From the NCBI GenBank assembly GCA_002224055.1, contig AZLU01000308.1, forward strand, positions 1 through 38,683: a stretch of 38,683 nucleotides of DNA, given 5' to 3'. The notes beneath the pieces were generated by a model that was given only the letters and a program-made list of their open reading frames with translations, had not been told where the DNA came from and made no database searches. Positions 22,401 through 33,700 of this stretch are shown here, in pieces (the first letter of the stretch is position 1; the number at the start of each line of letters is the position of its first letter). The DNA is from Pezizomycotina sp. ARF18 (taxonomy: Eukaryota > Ascomycota). The position numbers and the translations under genes are program-made.

Positions 22401-23418
22401 AACTTTATCCCGATCACACGCCGAAAATTCCTCAACCTGATGCATAAAGGTTTCCGAGTATGGTGCCTTCGTGAATACCGATAAATCGCTCGTAAACTTT
22501 GATGTCTCGATTGGCGGTAAGATTGTGAATAGGGTTTTCCAATCGGACGGCGGCTTCCCGTACTGTGGCACAAGAATATGCGAGAAGACGTTAGATGTCA
22601 AGAGGGACAAGCGCAAGGCCGAGGCAAACGTGATCGAAGATACCCTGACAGTAGAGTACTCACGTAATGTCGGCGACACAATGGTCAAGAAGGCGTTGAA
22701 GTATGCTTTCCAGCTCAGCTCTTCATTTTTTATCCTTATTTATTATTTTTATCTTCTTTTTGTTATAGAGAAAAAGGAAAAATATGATATCGAAAGTATG
22801 CTAACATTTTCTGCTTCTCGAATAAAGTTACCTTACAAGATCTTCTAGGACTATGTACTTCGACACCTCGTTCAATTCCAGGAGAACAGTCCTCCAGAAT
22901 CTGTATTGCAGTTTCACCGAAGCCGCCATGAGATTCTACCGCTACGGCAAGAACTTGGGCCCAAGAAGCGGCCAAGTGAACCGTTTATCATTTGTAAGAT
23001 TTCCAATGGATCCCACAGATTGTGTGCTTATAGTTTTCTTCTAACATAGTGAGATTTTGACGCAGCTGCAATCGATGAAATCACAGAACTCTCGTTCTTG
23101 CTCCTCAACAGCAAGAAGTTAAAGCCTACCACCGCCTGGAGCCAAGAACTCGAAGCCAACAAGAACAGTGCCAACAAAGCCAAAGAATATGACTTTAACG
23201 ATAGTTTCAAATGCGTCGTAGGCAAAAGCCAGATACGCTGGCTCGCCGCGGCCGCCTTCCACCGCGTCTACAGGAGGAAACAGACGCTGTACGGCTCTGT
23301 ACTATCATGGTTGGAGGCAAGGATGAACGACAAGAAGAACGGGAAGGTGGACAGGTCATGTAGGAGGATACCCGATAGCAGAGAACTGAAAGAATTTGTC
23401 GATGGGTTCAAATACTGA
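18943..23418 (+). CDS. TERT: telomerase reverse transcriptase (TERT), frame broken
   Basis: Catalytic subunit of telomerase, copying the telomerase RNA template onto chromosome ends. The start MTRKRRGTQQRSAPGPSN is a basic N-terminus. VLSQYFPCFLGWDYFLHLL fits the TEN domain, and CQIELVGLVIELLFERTFPR the GQ region. The RNA-binding domain shows RIFYAKPALN, FGLRHIHALNRF (across the 20153-20239 intron) and FGLHNVFTSETNRAETTQTL. RT motifs follow: 1 (RYRVFYFRQDVWKKL), 2 (KKDGVRMITNLRG), A (KVDVKKCFDTIP; Asp at 21811), B' (GIPQGSIL), C (LLRLIDDFLFIT; Asp pair at 22384-22389), D/E (GGFPYCGTRI). A thumb domain ends WLAAAAFHRVYRRKQTLYGS. Well-fitting introns are 19379-19499, 20153-20239, 21133-21217, 22145-22237 and 22994-23065; others near 20681-20723 and 22697-22846 are less sure. 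Catalytic residues are intact, but about ten one-base slips break the frame, for example in G7 near 19346 and at 21333. Confidence 0.96.
19467..19498 (+). repeat. T11-A21 tract at a TERT intron 3' end
   Basis: T11 (19467-19477) is joined directly to A21 (19478-19498), a potential 11-bp AT hairpin. It sits between a TACTGAC branch-point-like site (19451-19457) and the AG acceptor at 19498-19499 of intron 19379-19499. Confidence 0.85.
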
Positions 23419-26400
23419 ATAATGGGACATCGGCTCAATATTTATTATACACAATGAATCATATATACATTCGAGGCATTCAGGAATATTCAATTCTTTC
23501 GGAGTTCCACAGCAATACCAATAGATAAAACAATTCAGATATCAATGATACCCGCTTCTTCTTTTTCACATATTTACTGTATAATGTCTATGTAGTTGCT
23601 GCCGTAGAAAGATATGACGAAGGTATTTCTTCACCTACCACGGAATCGTTAATGTTAGAGAAAAAAGGTGGCGTTCCTGTCGGACATTTCCTTATCAGCG
23701 CCATAGAAAAAAAAAAAAAAAAAAAAAAAGCAGGGACGGAAAATGCCATATCAAACGTATCAAAAATTTTCTGAAAAAAACACTCACTTCGCAAATCAAG
23801 CCGCTAAAACGGACCAGATTCGCATTCAACTCCAGTACCGGTAGCTTTAGACTCTTTATTAGCTGCAGCTCAACGTGCACGCGAAAAAGTTAAAAACCAA
23901 GGAACCCACCTCCAATCTCCGACCATGCAGTTCTTGTCTGTATGCGATGCGAGCCTTACCTACAGAACCAACCTTTTTAATTATTTTTCGAAATGGTTAA
24001 ATCCCACGCAGGCAAGACAGGGGGAGTCCGCGAATCTCACACACCCGAACGGATGACAACCCGGTACGAGTTCGGGAAATGAGAGAGAGCTGTTGTGTCG
24101 TCGTATTATGTTTGTTGCCTATTTCGATAGTGCAAGGGGATTTGAGAAAGAAAAAAAAAAGGCCTCACAGCGCGGGGGAACGGTGCGCTACGGATACTCG
24201 TTCCCATTTCTTCCATCCGATTATTTCTGGTCAACATGAGCGACATTGCAGAAAGCACAAGCAGTAGTAGTATCTTGCAGTGTTTGCTCTTCTTTTCCTT
24301 TTTATACCTGTTTCGCCGTTGAAAGAAGGCATAGAAACCCTCCTCTACTTTCCTTAATTTGCTTTAGAAAATTAACAGTGGTGACGATAACTAAAACTCA
24401 CCGCAGAGGTGAGGAAAAAAGCCTGCTGCTGTATAACGGTGGACCCGGCGCTATATGATCGACGAAAACGACGAAAACTAAAACCCGCTCGCTCTCTCCC
24501 TCTTTTTTCTCTTCCTTTTTTAATTTGGGCGTGGAATACTACTGTAGGTGAGTTTCTCGCTTCTTCGTCTCACACTGTACAATCAAAAGTCCTTGTTTAC
24601 TTCTCGTTAACGCAGTGTCTCCACAATATGCAAAGTCGCGTTCGTCTTTTTTCTCGCAAACTGAAAAATTGAAAATAAAGATAAAAGAATGTCGTGTACC
24701 TAACCGTGACTCGTGGAAGGAGGAAAAATAGACAAAGGTGTGGCAAAAAAGTGGCGTCACAGCTGGCGACAATGACGTGACATGGTTGTTTTGTGAATTT
24801 CAGCGGCAAAAATTACCACGACGTGTTTAAATTTAGCAACCCCAAGGATTGTGAAGAGTCCTTTCCAAGTAGATCTTCCATATCCCGGTGCTGCAAATAC
24901 CGACAGTCAATAGCGTGATAGTCTTGCGAAGGACTGTTGAATAAGAGAAAGAAAAAAAAAAAAAAAAAAAAAAAAGAAACAATTGAAAAAGATGAAAGGT
25001 TTAGGTACACGATATAGAAGAATGAAAGCTTGACATGTTTACTTCCGTCCTATCTTTCGCATTGCATTGATGATGGCGAATGCAAATAAGAGGTCGCCAA
25101 ACAAAGCACCACCGCCTTTGCCTTAGCGAAACGTATCCAGCCTTGCAATATCATGCTCTACCTCGCACACACAGACAATCGTTTGCGTGGGAAGTCCCTG
25201 CTTGCCGATTCATCGGCGGTTTTCAAGACACTGCCCACTACGTTCATAGGCTAGCCGCACTGTCACTCCGAGACGCCCGAAACTTGAATATCGTTAACAA
25301 AAGTTGACCTGTTATCCAAAGGTTATCTCTGGTTAAAGGCCCCAAAAAAGAAAAAATGCGGGGGAGGCAATTCGTGTGTGTTTTTTTTTTTTTTTTTGTT
25401 GTGATTTTCGCATTGACCTGATGAGTTGTTCTTCCCCGGGAGCTCTGTTCCTGTTTATTATTAGCCCTTTCCTGAAGGCAATCGAACCAAAATTTGGGGA
25501 CTGTTACTTTTTTTTTTGAGCGATATGTGATCGAGCGATTCAATATCAAGGTATACCTTAAAGGGAGCCAATTAATAACCCTGGTCGCTTGTACACTTGT
25601 GGCTTCATCCTAACAGCAAAAAGTATGAGGTAATAGATACCTAGTAGCTGTCTTCCTCTTCCTTTCCCTCTCGAAAGTAGATGAATCAAATTTGAAAATA
25701 CAGGTGATAATAACAAATGGGTAAGAGGTTAAGTCAATAATAATTGAATGACGACTTTTGAGATTTGGTGATTGAAAGTAAGTAAACAAGTCCACGAAGA
25801 GGTTCGTTCAAGGGAAAGTTGGTGGCACTGGAATAAGTATTTAATTATTATTTAAGTCAATAAACGAAAAGAATAAAAAGAATAAATAAATGAAATAAAA
25901 AGTATAAACAAAATAAAATAAAATAAAGTAAACCGAAATAAAACAAAAAACCTCTAATAATAATAATAATATTTCTGTTGTAGTTTTATTAGGGTTATCG
26001 TCGATTCATACTTAAAAGGTATTTGTATATAATTATTATTAGTCTATTACTATCTACTATTCCAACTCATTTATTATTCCTTTTACTTTCTAAAAGTATT
26101 TCAACAAGTACAACTGCTGGTAGTAAGCAGTTAGAACTCATTCTCTCTATTCGCTTCCTAGCATCAAAGCCTCAGCTTAGCTTCTTTCACCTTCTTTTCC
26201 TTTTCATATTTCTCATCTTCCTTCCCCCTTTGTAGGGGTGGCAGAGTGGAGTTGCGATAGCCAGCTCTTTTCTAGCTTGCAGCACCACTTTTTTTTTTTT
26301 TTTTCTGATTTCTAGGTAGCTTTGCGTCCAGCCGCAAGAAGAGGAAAAAGAAAAAGAAATAACTTATGTAGATATAGACGATCACCGATAACCAAGATTC

Positions 26401-26641
26401 AAGACCCAAGATTAGTCTATATATCACTTTTTTTTTTTTTTGATGAATTCAGTTTGAGAAGGAAGTATTTAAAATAAATACTCTTTCTCTCGTTCTCTTC
26501 AATTCTTTTTCTTTACTCGATCTTTTTTTTTTTTTTTTTATTCATTCTTTTTTTGTATTCTCTTGTTAATTTTGTTAAAAAGGGAACAAAAGTATTGGTA
26601 GTAGTTTTATAAAGGGTACATTCCTCAAGGGCTTAAGCGCT
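23419..26641. other. intergenic region between TERT and the TBC gene
   Basis: This holds the TERT 3' end and TBC promoter. I recognise no gene in it. A23 is at 23707-23729, an A24 run at 24952-24975, A/T-rich AAT repeats at about 25850-25970, and T-runs at 26289-26304, near 26430 and near 26523-26539. Short open frames at 24079-24267, 24246-24458 and 25080-25307 sit in slightly GC-richer DNA but show no similarity I know. The last 600 bp before 26642 are C/T-rich and probably the TBC promoter and leader. Confidence 0.55.
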
Positions 26642-29514
26642 ATGGCAACCAGTACCATTACGTCTTCAGCTTGGACCTTCCCGTCTTCATGCTACACCTC
26701 CTCGCATAGCAGCAGCAGTAGCAGATGTAAGACGGGCCACTCCAGATCACTCTCCTTACCTACTACTACAACAATAACAACAACAACCTCTTTCTCGTTC
26801 AACTCCACGAGTTTTGTTCACCATTCACTTCTCCCACGTCGATCAGAAATAGGCCAAGCAACGGCAATAATAAAAGAGTGTATTCCTCTAGCTTTCGTGC
26901 GGTTCGGGCAATTCCACCTCAAAAGGTGCCAGGAGTTCCTGTCCCAACACGGATTTGCACGCTGCAACCCTAGGTCCCTTCCACGAGCAAAAACCGTCCC
27001 TTTGCTCCCTAGAGCGCTGGCCCGACTTTCAAACCAGTCTCAACTCCCCAGCATGGCCGAGTTCGAAGAAATTGGCCTTGGGAGGACACCCGGAGGCATC
27101 CCCCGTGAAGTCGTTCTTTTCCTTTAGCGGAGGCAGCAGTAACAACAGCAATAACCACCACAGCAACAGCAACAGTCGAAGTAGTTCCTTTTCCAGGAGA
27201 AGTCAGACTTCGAAGCAGACCACGCTTTCTATTCCTCCTACTATTGCCTCTGTTCCAAATTCGCCAATTGCAGCCGTCGTGCCATCCAGCTCTCCTGCCA
27301 ATCCAACGACGGCAAAACCAACGCCTCCAACTTCCAATGCACCAGGCTCCAGGACCCTAATCAATCCTTCTTCGTCGTCATCGTCCTCGCCAGCTACCAC
27401 GTCCAAGGAGGCTTATCCATACCCGCAAAACAATCCAGGCGGAGAAGGAGTCCATCACCATCGCGCCGCAGCCATGCCGTACATCATCTCGGTCACGGAG
27501 TCGAGTTTCCTCCTCCCCTTCCCCAGCACGCCCTCAACACCCTCCGCAATTCCACCAGCAATATTCCTCGCCAAATCTCACCACGCCCTCCTCCGCTTCT
27601 TCCTCCTCTCAACTTGGCCCGCCACCTATGCCCCGTGGGCCACCCCAGAGAGTCATACAACTCCCGCCAACATGGGACCAAGCCCTAGGCTGCCACGCGA
27701 AAGGAAGCCCCGGAAGACGGTGGAGGAGATGGAGCGTGAATGCGATGAGGAGTCTGACGACGAAATCCCGGAAAATATGGTCTTCTGGAATGTTCCACTT
27801 TCCCCAAGAGCTGGCAAGAGTATCCCTCAAACTCTCCTTCTCCGGAGCGGTTGTCCTTAGCTTCAGATTCCAGGCAGTCGGTATCGACAGCCTCAGGAGA
27901 AGATGTTACTATAACGGAAGAGGCTCTCAGCCGTAGTTTCAGCCGGAACGGTATCTCGACACCACCCTCGAAACCTTTCAACGACCTCTCTACCGATCTC
28001 CGGTTCTTTCGACAGCCCGGATCGCGGCCGGAAGAAATCAAGAGGCAAATCGTGGAGTGATGTTATGCTGGAGCTCGGAGAGGACGCAAAGGAATTAACA
28101 GCTGCTTTGGAGCGTCATGCTGAATCGGAATTAGCTGAAGTTGAGAAGAAGTTGCATAAAGCGGTCCTGGATTCTGCGAGGACGAGCTCGCCGGGAACGA
28201 ATTCGCCTATCAGAAAAGATGCTATTGCTCTGCCACCAAAGCAAAGAGGTTCCAGCGTTGACGCAGATCCGATTCCCGTTAGCAAGGAAAAGGAAGCAGT
28301 TCTCAGCCGGACCCGCCCCGGTTGGTTACACCAAAGGACCCCGAGGAGGAGAAGAAGCATCTCAAACAATATCAAGAGATGATGCGCCTTTCTCTAGAAG
28401 CTGGTGAGTTTCATCCCGAGAAGCCTTACCCATATATACCTACTGGTGCTCTCTCAACATGTTACTAATCATTGTTACTATTTTGTCGGCAGATCGGAAA
28501 AAGGCTGAAAAGTTGAAGAAAGAGCAGAGGTCAAGGCACAGGCGCAAATATCCATCAACAAAGTATGGGAAGACAAGGTTATTCCCAACTGGGACGAAGC
28601 TATCTTGGAGCCAGAGACCAGAGAGCTCTGGTGGAATGGAATAGCTCCGAAGCTTCGCGGCTTGGTCTGGAACAGGGCTTTTGGAACGTTCTCGCGTCGG
28701 TGAGGATACATATCAAAAGGCTTTGCAACGTGCTAGGAAGACGGAAAGTGATCTCAAAGGCATGACCGACCATTCCATTGCCGCCAAGTCTTTCCATAAG
28801 ATTAGGCAAGATGTTAAAAAGACACTCGTAGAATATAAGCTATTCCAAGTAAGTTCATATGTGCCCTCGAGAATTATGTTCTTCGTCTATTATAACTCTT
28901 TCCTAATACTGTCTCAGGAATCGTGTCCTCTTCATCAAAGCTTGATCGACGTCCTCATGGCTTATACCATGTACAGGAGCGATATCGGCTACGTCTATGG
29001 TCTTAACGTCATTGCCGCCACACTTCTCCTCAACCTTAACGCCAGCGATGCCTTCACAACGCTTGCAAACATTCTCAACCGCCTCTTACCGCTGTCCTTC
29101 TACAGTCAGGACGAGAGCGGTATGACTAGATTATGCCCTCTTCCTTCGTGCCTTCCAGTACAAGTACCCCCGGCTCCACAATCACATTCATGTCAAGCTA
29201 TGCCTCCCGCCTCCTCTATACCTAGAACCTATGCTCTCAAGTCTTTTCGCGTTGCACCTACCTATCGATATTGTCACCAGAATATTAGACGTTTATGCCT
29301 TCGAAGGCGACGCTCTGCTGATCCGGACCGCCGTCGCGGTAATGGGAATCCTGGAGAGCAGGCTTTATGGCAGCAAAGAGGAGGTGTTGTCCATCCTTGG
29401 ATGGGACGTCGACGGGAGGATCAATGGTCCAGAAAGGGAATGGAGGCGGGTAAGGAGAGCGAGTTCATGGCCAAAGTTAGGATGGCCGGCAAAGAAGAAC
29501 CCGGGCGCTCGTAA
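26642..29514 (+). CDS. TBC-domain RabGAP-like protein with atypical catalytic motifs
   Basis: Predicted regulator of a Rab GTPase in membrane traffic. The N-terminus (26642-27750) is disordered, with Ser, Thr, Asn and Pro runs. DEIPENMVFWNVPLSPR and SWSDVMLELGEDAKELTAAL are linkers typical of fungal TBC proteins. The TBC domain runs about 28600-29420: ETRELWWNGIAPKLRGLVW, GEDTYQKALQRARK, KIRQDVKKT, YRSDIGYVYGLNVIAA, LANILNRLLPLSF, YLEPMLSSLFALHLPI, ILDVYAFEGDALL. The WWNGI-RGLVW entry recalls human TBC1D12/TBC1D14. Introns 28404-28492 (EA|D junction) and 28849-28917 (LFQ|ES) fit exactly. The arginine-finger motif IxxDxxR reads IRQDVKK, and the glutamine-finger motif YxQG reads YVYG. Frame slips occur near 27000, 27850, 28060, 28310, 28530, 28680, 29130 and 29440. 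The start at 26642 is the first ATG of the open N-terminal frame; the stop at 29514 fits EFMAKVRMAGKEEPGRS. Confidence 0.93.
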
Positions 29515-30707
29515 TTGTAATCCTATTTCTTATTTTATTTTTTTATTTTTTCTCTTCTTTCTTCTTCTCATTCCTTCCCACTCTTTCTTTTACATAATTC
29601 TATCTTTCTTTTAATGCCCATCCACTTCTCCTTCTTGGTACCATCGTAATTTCCATCTTTTCTTGCATGGCGTTTTGAAAAATTCACAGCTAGCAGTTTC
29701 TTTTTGTTCATGCTTTCCTTTCCTTCATCTTGTGCATAGACGTTCATTGGTATGGGTTTGCTCCTTTCCCTTTTGAACCACCAAAAAAATAATTAACAGA
29801 GAACTAAATAACAGTTTCCCACTGTTCTTTTCTCCTCCAACAGCTTTTTTTTATTATAGCAGAGAATGGTACCATATTTGTATCCATTTCTCGTTTTTGG
29901 ATTAATTACTTAATATCATAATCGACTTTTCTATTTGATATCTACTTGAGTGCCCCGTCCGTTGATATGAGACCACAATTGATGTATATAATTGTAAAAA
30001 GCATCACTAAGATTTAAACCCGATTCATAACGTATATAGTTCATCTATAAAATAAGAAATAGGTTAAACTATGATTATCATGATCATTATTATGCCTAAT
30101 CTGTTGTTTTGCTTATCCACAGCCTTTTTTTTCCCTCCTTAACTCTAGACTTGTTTGCACAAAAAGAATGAATGAACGTAATGTAATCTTTCGTGAGGTA
30201 ACTTTGACGTAACACCAAACAAAAGAGCCGAGTATATCGACGACATTTTGACATTTGACACTTTTAATTATTTAGACGGGCGTATAGAAATAGAAAGAGG
30301 CTTTAGGCTGTCGAACTGCCCAAATTAGAAAGAGCTAGAAGAAAGAAATATATATATTTAAAACCCCTGTAACGGCCTACCCTTGTCGCTAACGATCCGA
30401 ACAAGGGAGCCTGGGAACGGAGGAGGGGAAAAAAGGTGTCAAGTGTCTCGTCTCACGTCGCCTCTTTCTTTTTCTTCCCCCCCCCCCTTTCACGATCCTA
30501 GTAGATGAGACAGTTGCATCAATACCTCGGAATCTCCACCAACGTCGTCGTCCATACTGATTTTAGAAATTCTAGAGAGAAGAGCCCAAAAAAAAAAAAA
30601 AAAAAAAAAAAAAAGGTAGCGGTTAGCGTCTAAGATGAAGTAATCCTTGTAGCCCTCCTCCAAATGGAAGTTAGATAGACAATGGGGACTTTTTTTTTTC
30701 TTCTTCC
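29515..30707. other. convergent gap between the TBC gene and MSH3
   Basis: No gene is seen. It is AT-rich with T/C-rich stretches after the TBC stop (29525-29620), a C9-C11 run near 30477-30487, and A27 at 30588-30614. Both flanking genes end here, so it should contain two polyadenylation regions. Confidence 0.65.
30588..30614. repeat. A27 homopolymer
   Basis: An uninterrupted 27-A run about 90 bp beyond the MSH3 stop codon. Confidence 0.9.
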
Positions 30708-33700
30708 TTACAATCGGGATAGCTCTCGTCCTTTCAGCTCGGCTTCCAATTCCCTAGATTTTTGCGCCGCGGCTACAAGGCAGAATTAAAAGGAAAAAAT
30801 TTTAACATGTTAGTAGCGATGCTTAAGAAAATGTAACCAGAGTATGGTACGGAGACGAAGGGGTTGGTTAAGGAGCACGTACTGTCAAGGACGCTCCGTG
30901 GGACCTTCGCCAACTTGGCAACGTTGAGGCTACAAAGTGTTATAAGTTATTTTAGTAAAATATCCATGGCATAGTTTTAAAAACATTCTTTTCGGGTTTC
31001 AGCTGCTTACCCATAGGACCTATGTGCAACGCCTTCGCCAATTTGGTATAGGAATGTGATATCTTCGGAACCCGGTTCTATCAAGGCAGTCAATAAGTTA
31101 GCCTACATTATTATAGTTCAATTTTTTTTTTTTTTTTTTTTCATTTTCTTTGTTTTTGGGTCAGTTAGGAAAGCTTACCTCCGGTCTCTTCGAAGGCCAT
31201 GTGCCATTGACGACGACTTTAGGGTAAATGTCCGCAAATTGGGACAATATTGGATAATGCGTGACGAACAACGTCAGCGCCTTGATCTCGGAAACGGCAT
31301 GGTTGAGGACCGCGTAAGCTATGGCAACACCGTCGTGAGTGCTCGTACCGCGGCCGAGTTCGTCCAAAATGATGAGCGATCGCGCCGTAGCTTGCTTGAT
31401 GATGTCGTTTGTCTCCGACAACTCCACCATGAAGGTCGACTAAATAGGTTGTCACGTTAATGACCAACTCTAGTGGAATACAAAATAGAGAAACTTGTAA
31501 TGTATTTCCTTACCTCTCCCTTGAGCATATTGTCAAAACGCACCCATCCTAGAATCACAAGTTTAGCTTCAGGGCATTAAACTCACAGAAGTATATATCT
31601 CTTGAAAGACCTTGAAGAGGATCAGGGAAAAATATACCTTGTGTAACAGCATCTAATAGGCCCAGCTTAGCAGACTCAGCCGGAACGTAGCTTCCAATCT
31701 GACCCATGATGCATATCAAAGCTACCTGTCTTACGTACGAACTCTTGCCGCCCATATTTGGGCCGGTGACCAGCATTGTTCTCCTTTCGTCAGCAGTCAT
31801 GAGGATATCATTGGGAACATAGGCATCAAGCAACAGCTGCTCAACCATCGGATGTCTTCCCTTCTTGACATCGATGCAGATGTCATTCGTGAACGTGGGC
31901 TTCGAGTAGCCGGGTTGCGCCGCCACGATCGCAAGCGACAGAAGGCAGTCGAGGGTAGCAAGACTCTGAACCGCATCACGGAGCTCTTGATATTTGGTCC
32001 CTATTTGACTAAGAAAAGCTTTGAACTGACTGTCACATTCCGCCGCCAACGACTCCTTTCGTTGGTCACGCTCCCTTAACATTTTGATAACTTCGGGGCT
32101 GTGAAACCTGGAGACCTTTTTGGTACTGCGGTAGTTCAATTTTAGCTCTCAGACTTTCAACAATATTCGGCTTCTAAGGCAATCTTACCCGCTAATCTTT
32201 ACCCAGTCGTTAGGAACGCCTTTAACTTTGGAGTTCTCAATCTCGATGAGATACTGCGTTGCATGTCAGCTTGCTATAGCTTTTCGTGAAGAAGCTCGTT
32301 AACGAAAACTTACGTCGATGCCAGCAACGGTTACGTATGAGAGCTTATTCTTTTTAACGATGAGGGCAGCTTCTTTGAGATGCTCTTCTAAGTCCATTTC
32401 GACGCCGGTTATTCCCTTAAAATTGTTAATAGAGCCATACATTTTGTAACACTGATATGTTCCGGTGAATAGTTTACCATCTTGTGATCTGTGATTGATT
32501 CGTATTGATCCTCTTCTTCGATGAAGAAGTTGTACTTGTCATCATTTTCGGCCGCCTTATGATCCACTTTTTGCAGAAACTCCTCCACATCCGCGTGGAT
32601 TTTGGGAAGAAGAGTCAAACAACCATTGAGCAAGTCAGACTTGTAGCCCATTTCGTTTGCTTCTTTAACGGCAGGAAATGTCGAGGCGATCGTCCGCATT
32701 GCTTTTAGAGTTGATACAGTCTCAGGACGTGATGCCTAGAAAAGCATTAGATTAGCATCCGATGGTGTATATATTGGTATGCCATCTCCACTCACTTTAC
32801 AGTAATAAATACGAATCAAGCTCTTCTCCAAATCAATTCGAACGCTTTTGAGCAGGGACTTCAGCTTCTCCGTTCTCCAGTTATTGGACGTGATAAGCTC
32901 TTCTACCGCCCCGGTTCTTTCCTCCAACCTTTCTCTATCTAGTAGGGGCCGGCCGACCCACTTTCTTAACAGTCGTCTGCCATATCTTGTTTGTGTTCTA
33001 TTCAGAGCCCAGAACAGGCTCCCCCTTTCGGAGAAGTCAGATTGGTTTCGGTAGATTTCCAAGCTCGAAAGGGTATTTCCGTTTAGGAGCATATGAGATC
33101 TAGCGCTGAAGCTTTCGAAGTATTTCGTCAGGTCGAACACATGCTCGAGACCATAGCTTTGCAGGTGAGTGATCATTGCGAGACACAGCACGTCACCAAT
33201 TCAGGCAGATTCAAGACGACCTCCAAAAGCTCTAAAAGTACATTGTCAAACATTTCTTCTACCTTTCATACAAAGAAGCGAGGTCACTTACTCTTCTTTT
33301 CTTCAGTTTCTTGGTTCTTCGAATCTTGAGTATAAAATTCTGAGACATGGGCTGTGGCAGCCGGGTGCATCTTCTTCGGACGGTCGACACGTTCCACTCG
33401 AACTCGGTCCCGGAATACGTTCGACCTAAGAATAACATTTAGCTCTTTGGCTGTAGGCTTTTGTTCAGGATTGAACTTGAATTGAGCTTACTTTGAGCCA
33501 GCTAAATGCGTTACAAGCTTCTCGGTGGCAGACGAGAGCTCACCCAGGATCAAAATTCACAAGGTGAAACTAGATAGAGCAAGCAGGTCAATATTTGTCC
33601 GTCTTCCAACATTTAGAATAATAGATCCAAAAGCGTACTATGCAGGAGTCTTGTCTCGATCTCGCTTCGCATGAAACCATCTTGAAAGTTTTCGTATATG

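Noticed and set aside
21640-22580. Reverse transcriptase motifs suggesting a retrotransposon
   Set aside because: The full motif order (TEN, telomerase RNA-binding T/CP motifs, RT, thumb) and the LIDDF motif are those of TERT. No gag, integrase, LTR or endonuclease is present.
24230-24325. Small frame starting MSDIAESTSSSSILQ
   Set aside because: Only 28 codons, no conserved features, and next to T-rich DNA; not enough to call a gene.
25080-25307. 75-codon frame in slightly GC-richer intergenic DNA
   Set aside because: No similarity recognised and no promoter or splice context. Left as intergenic.
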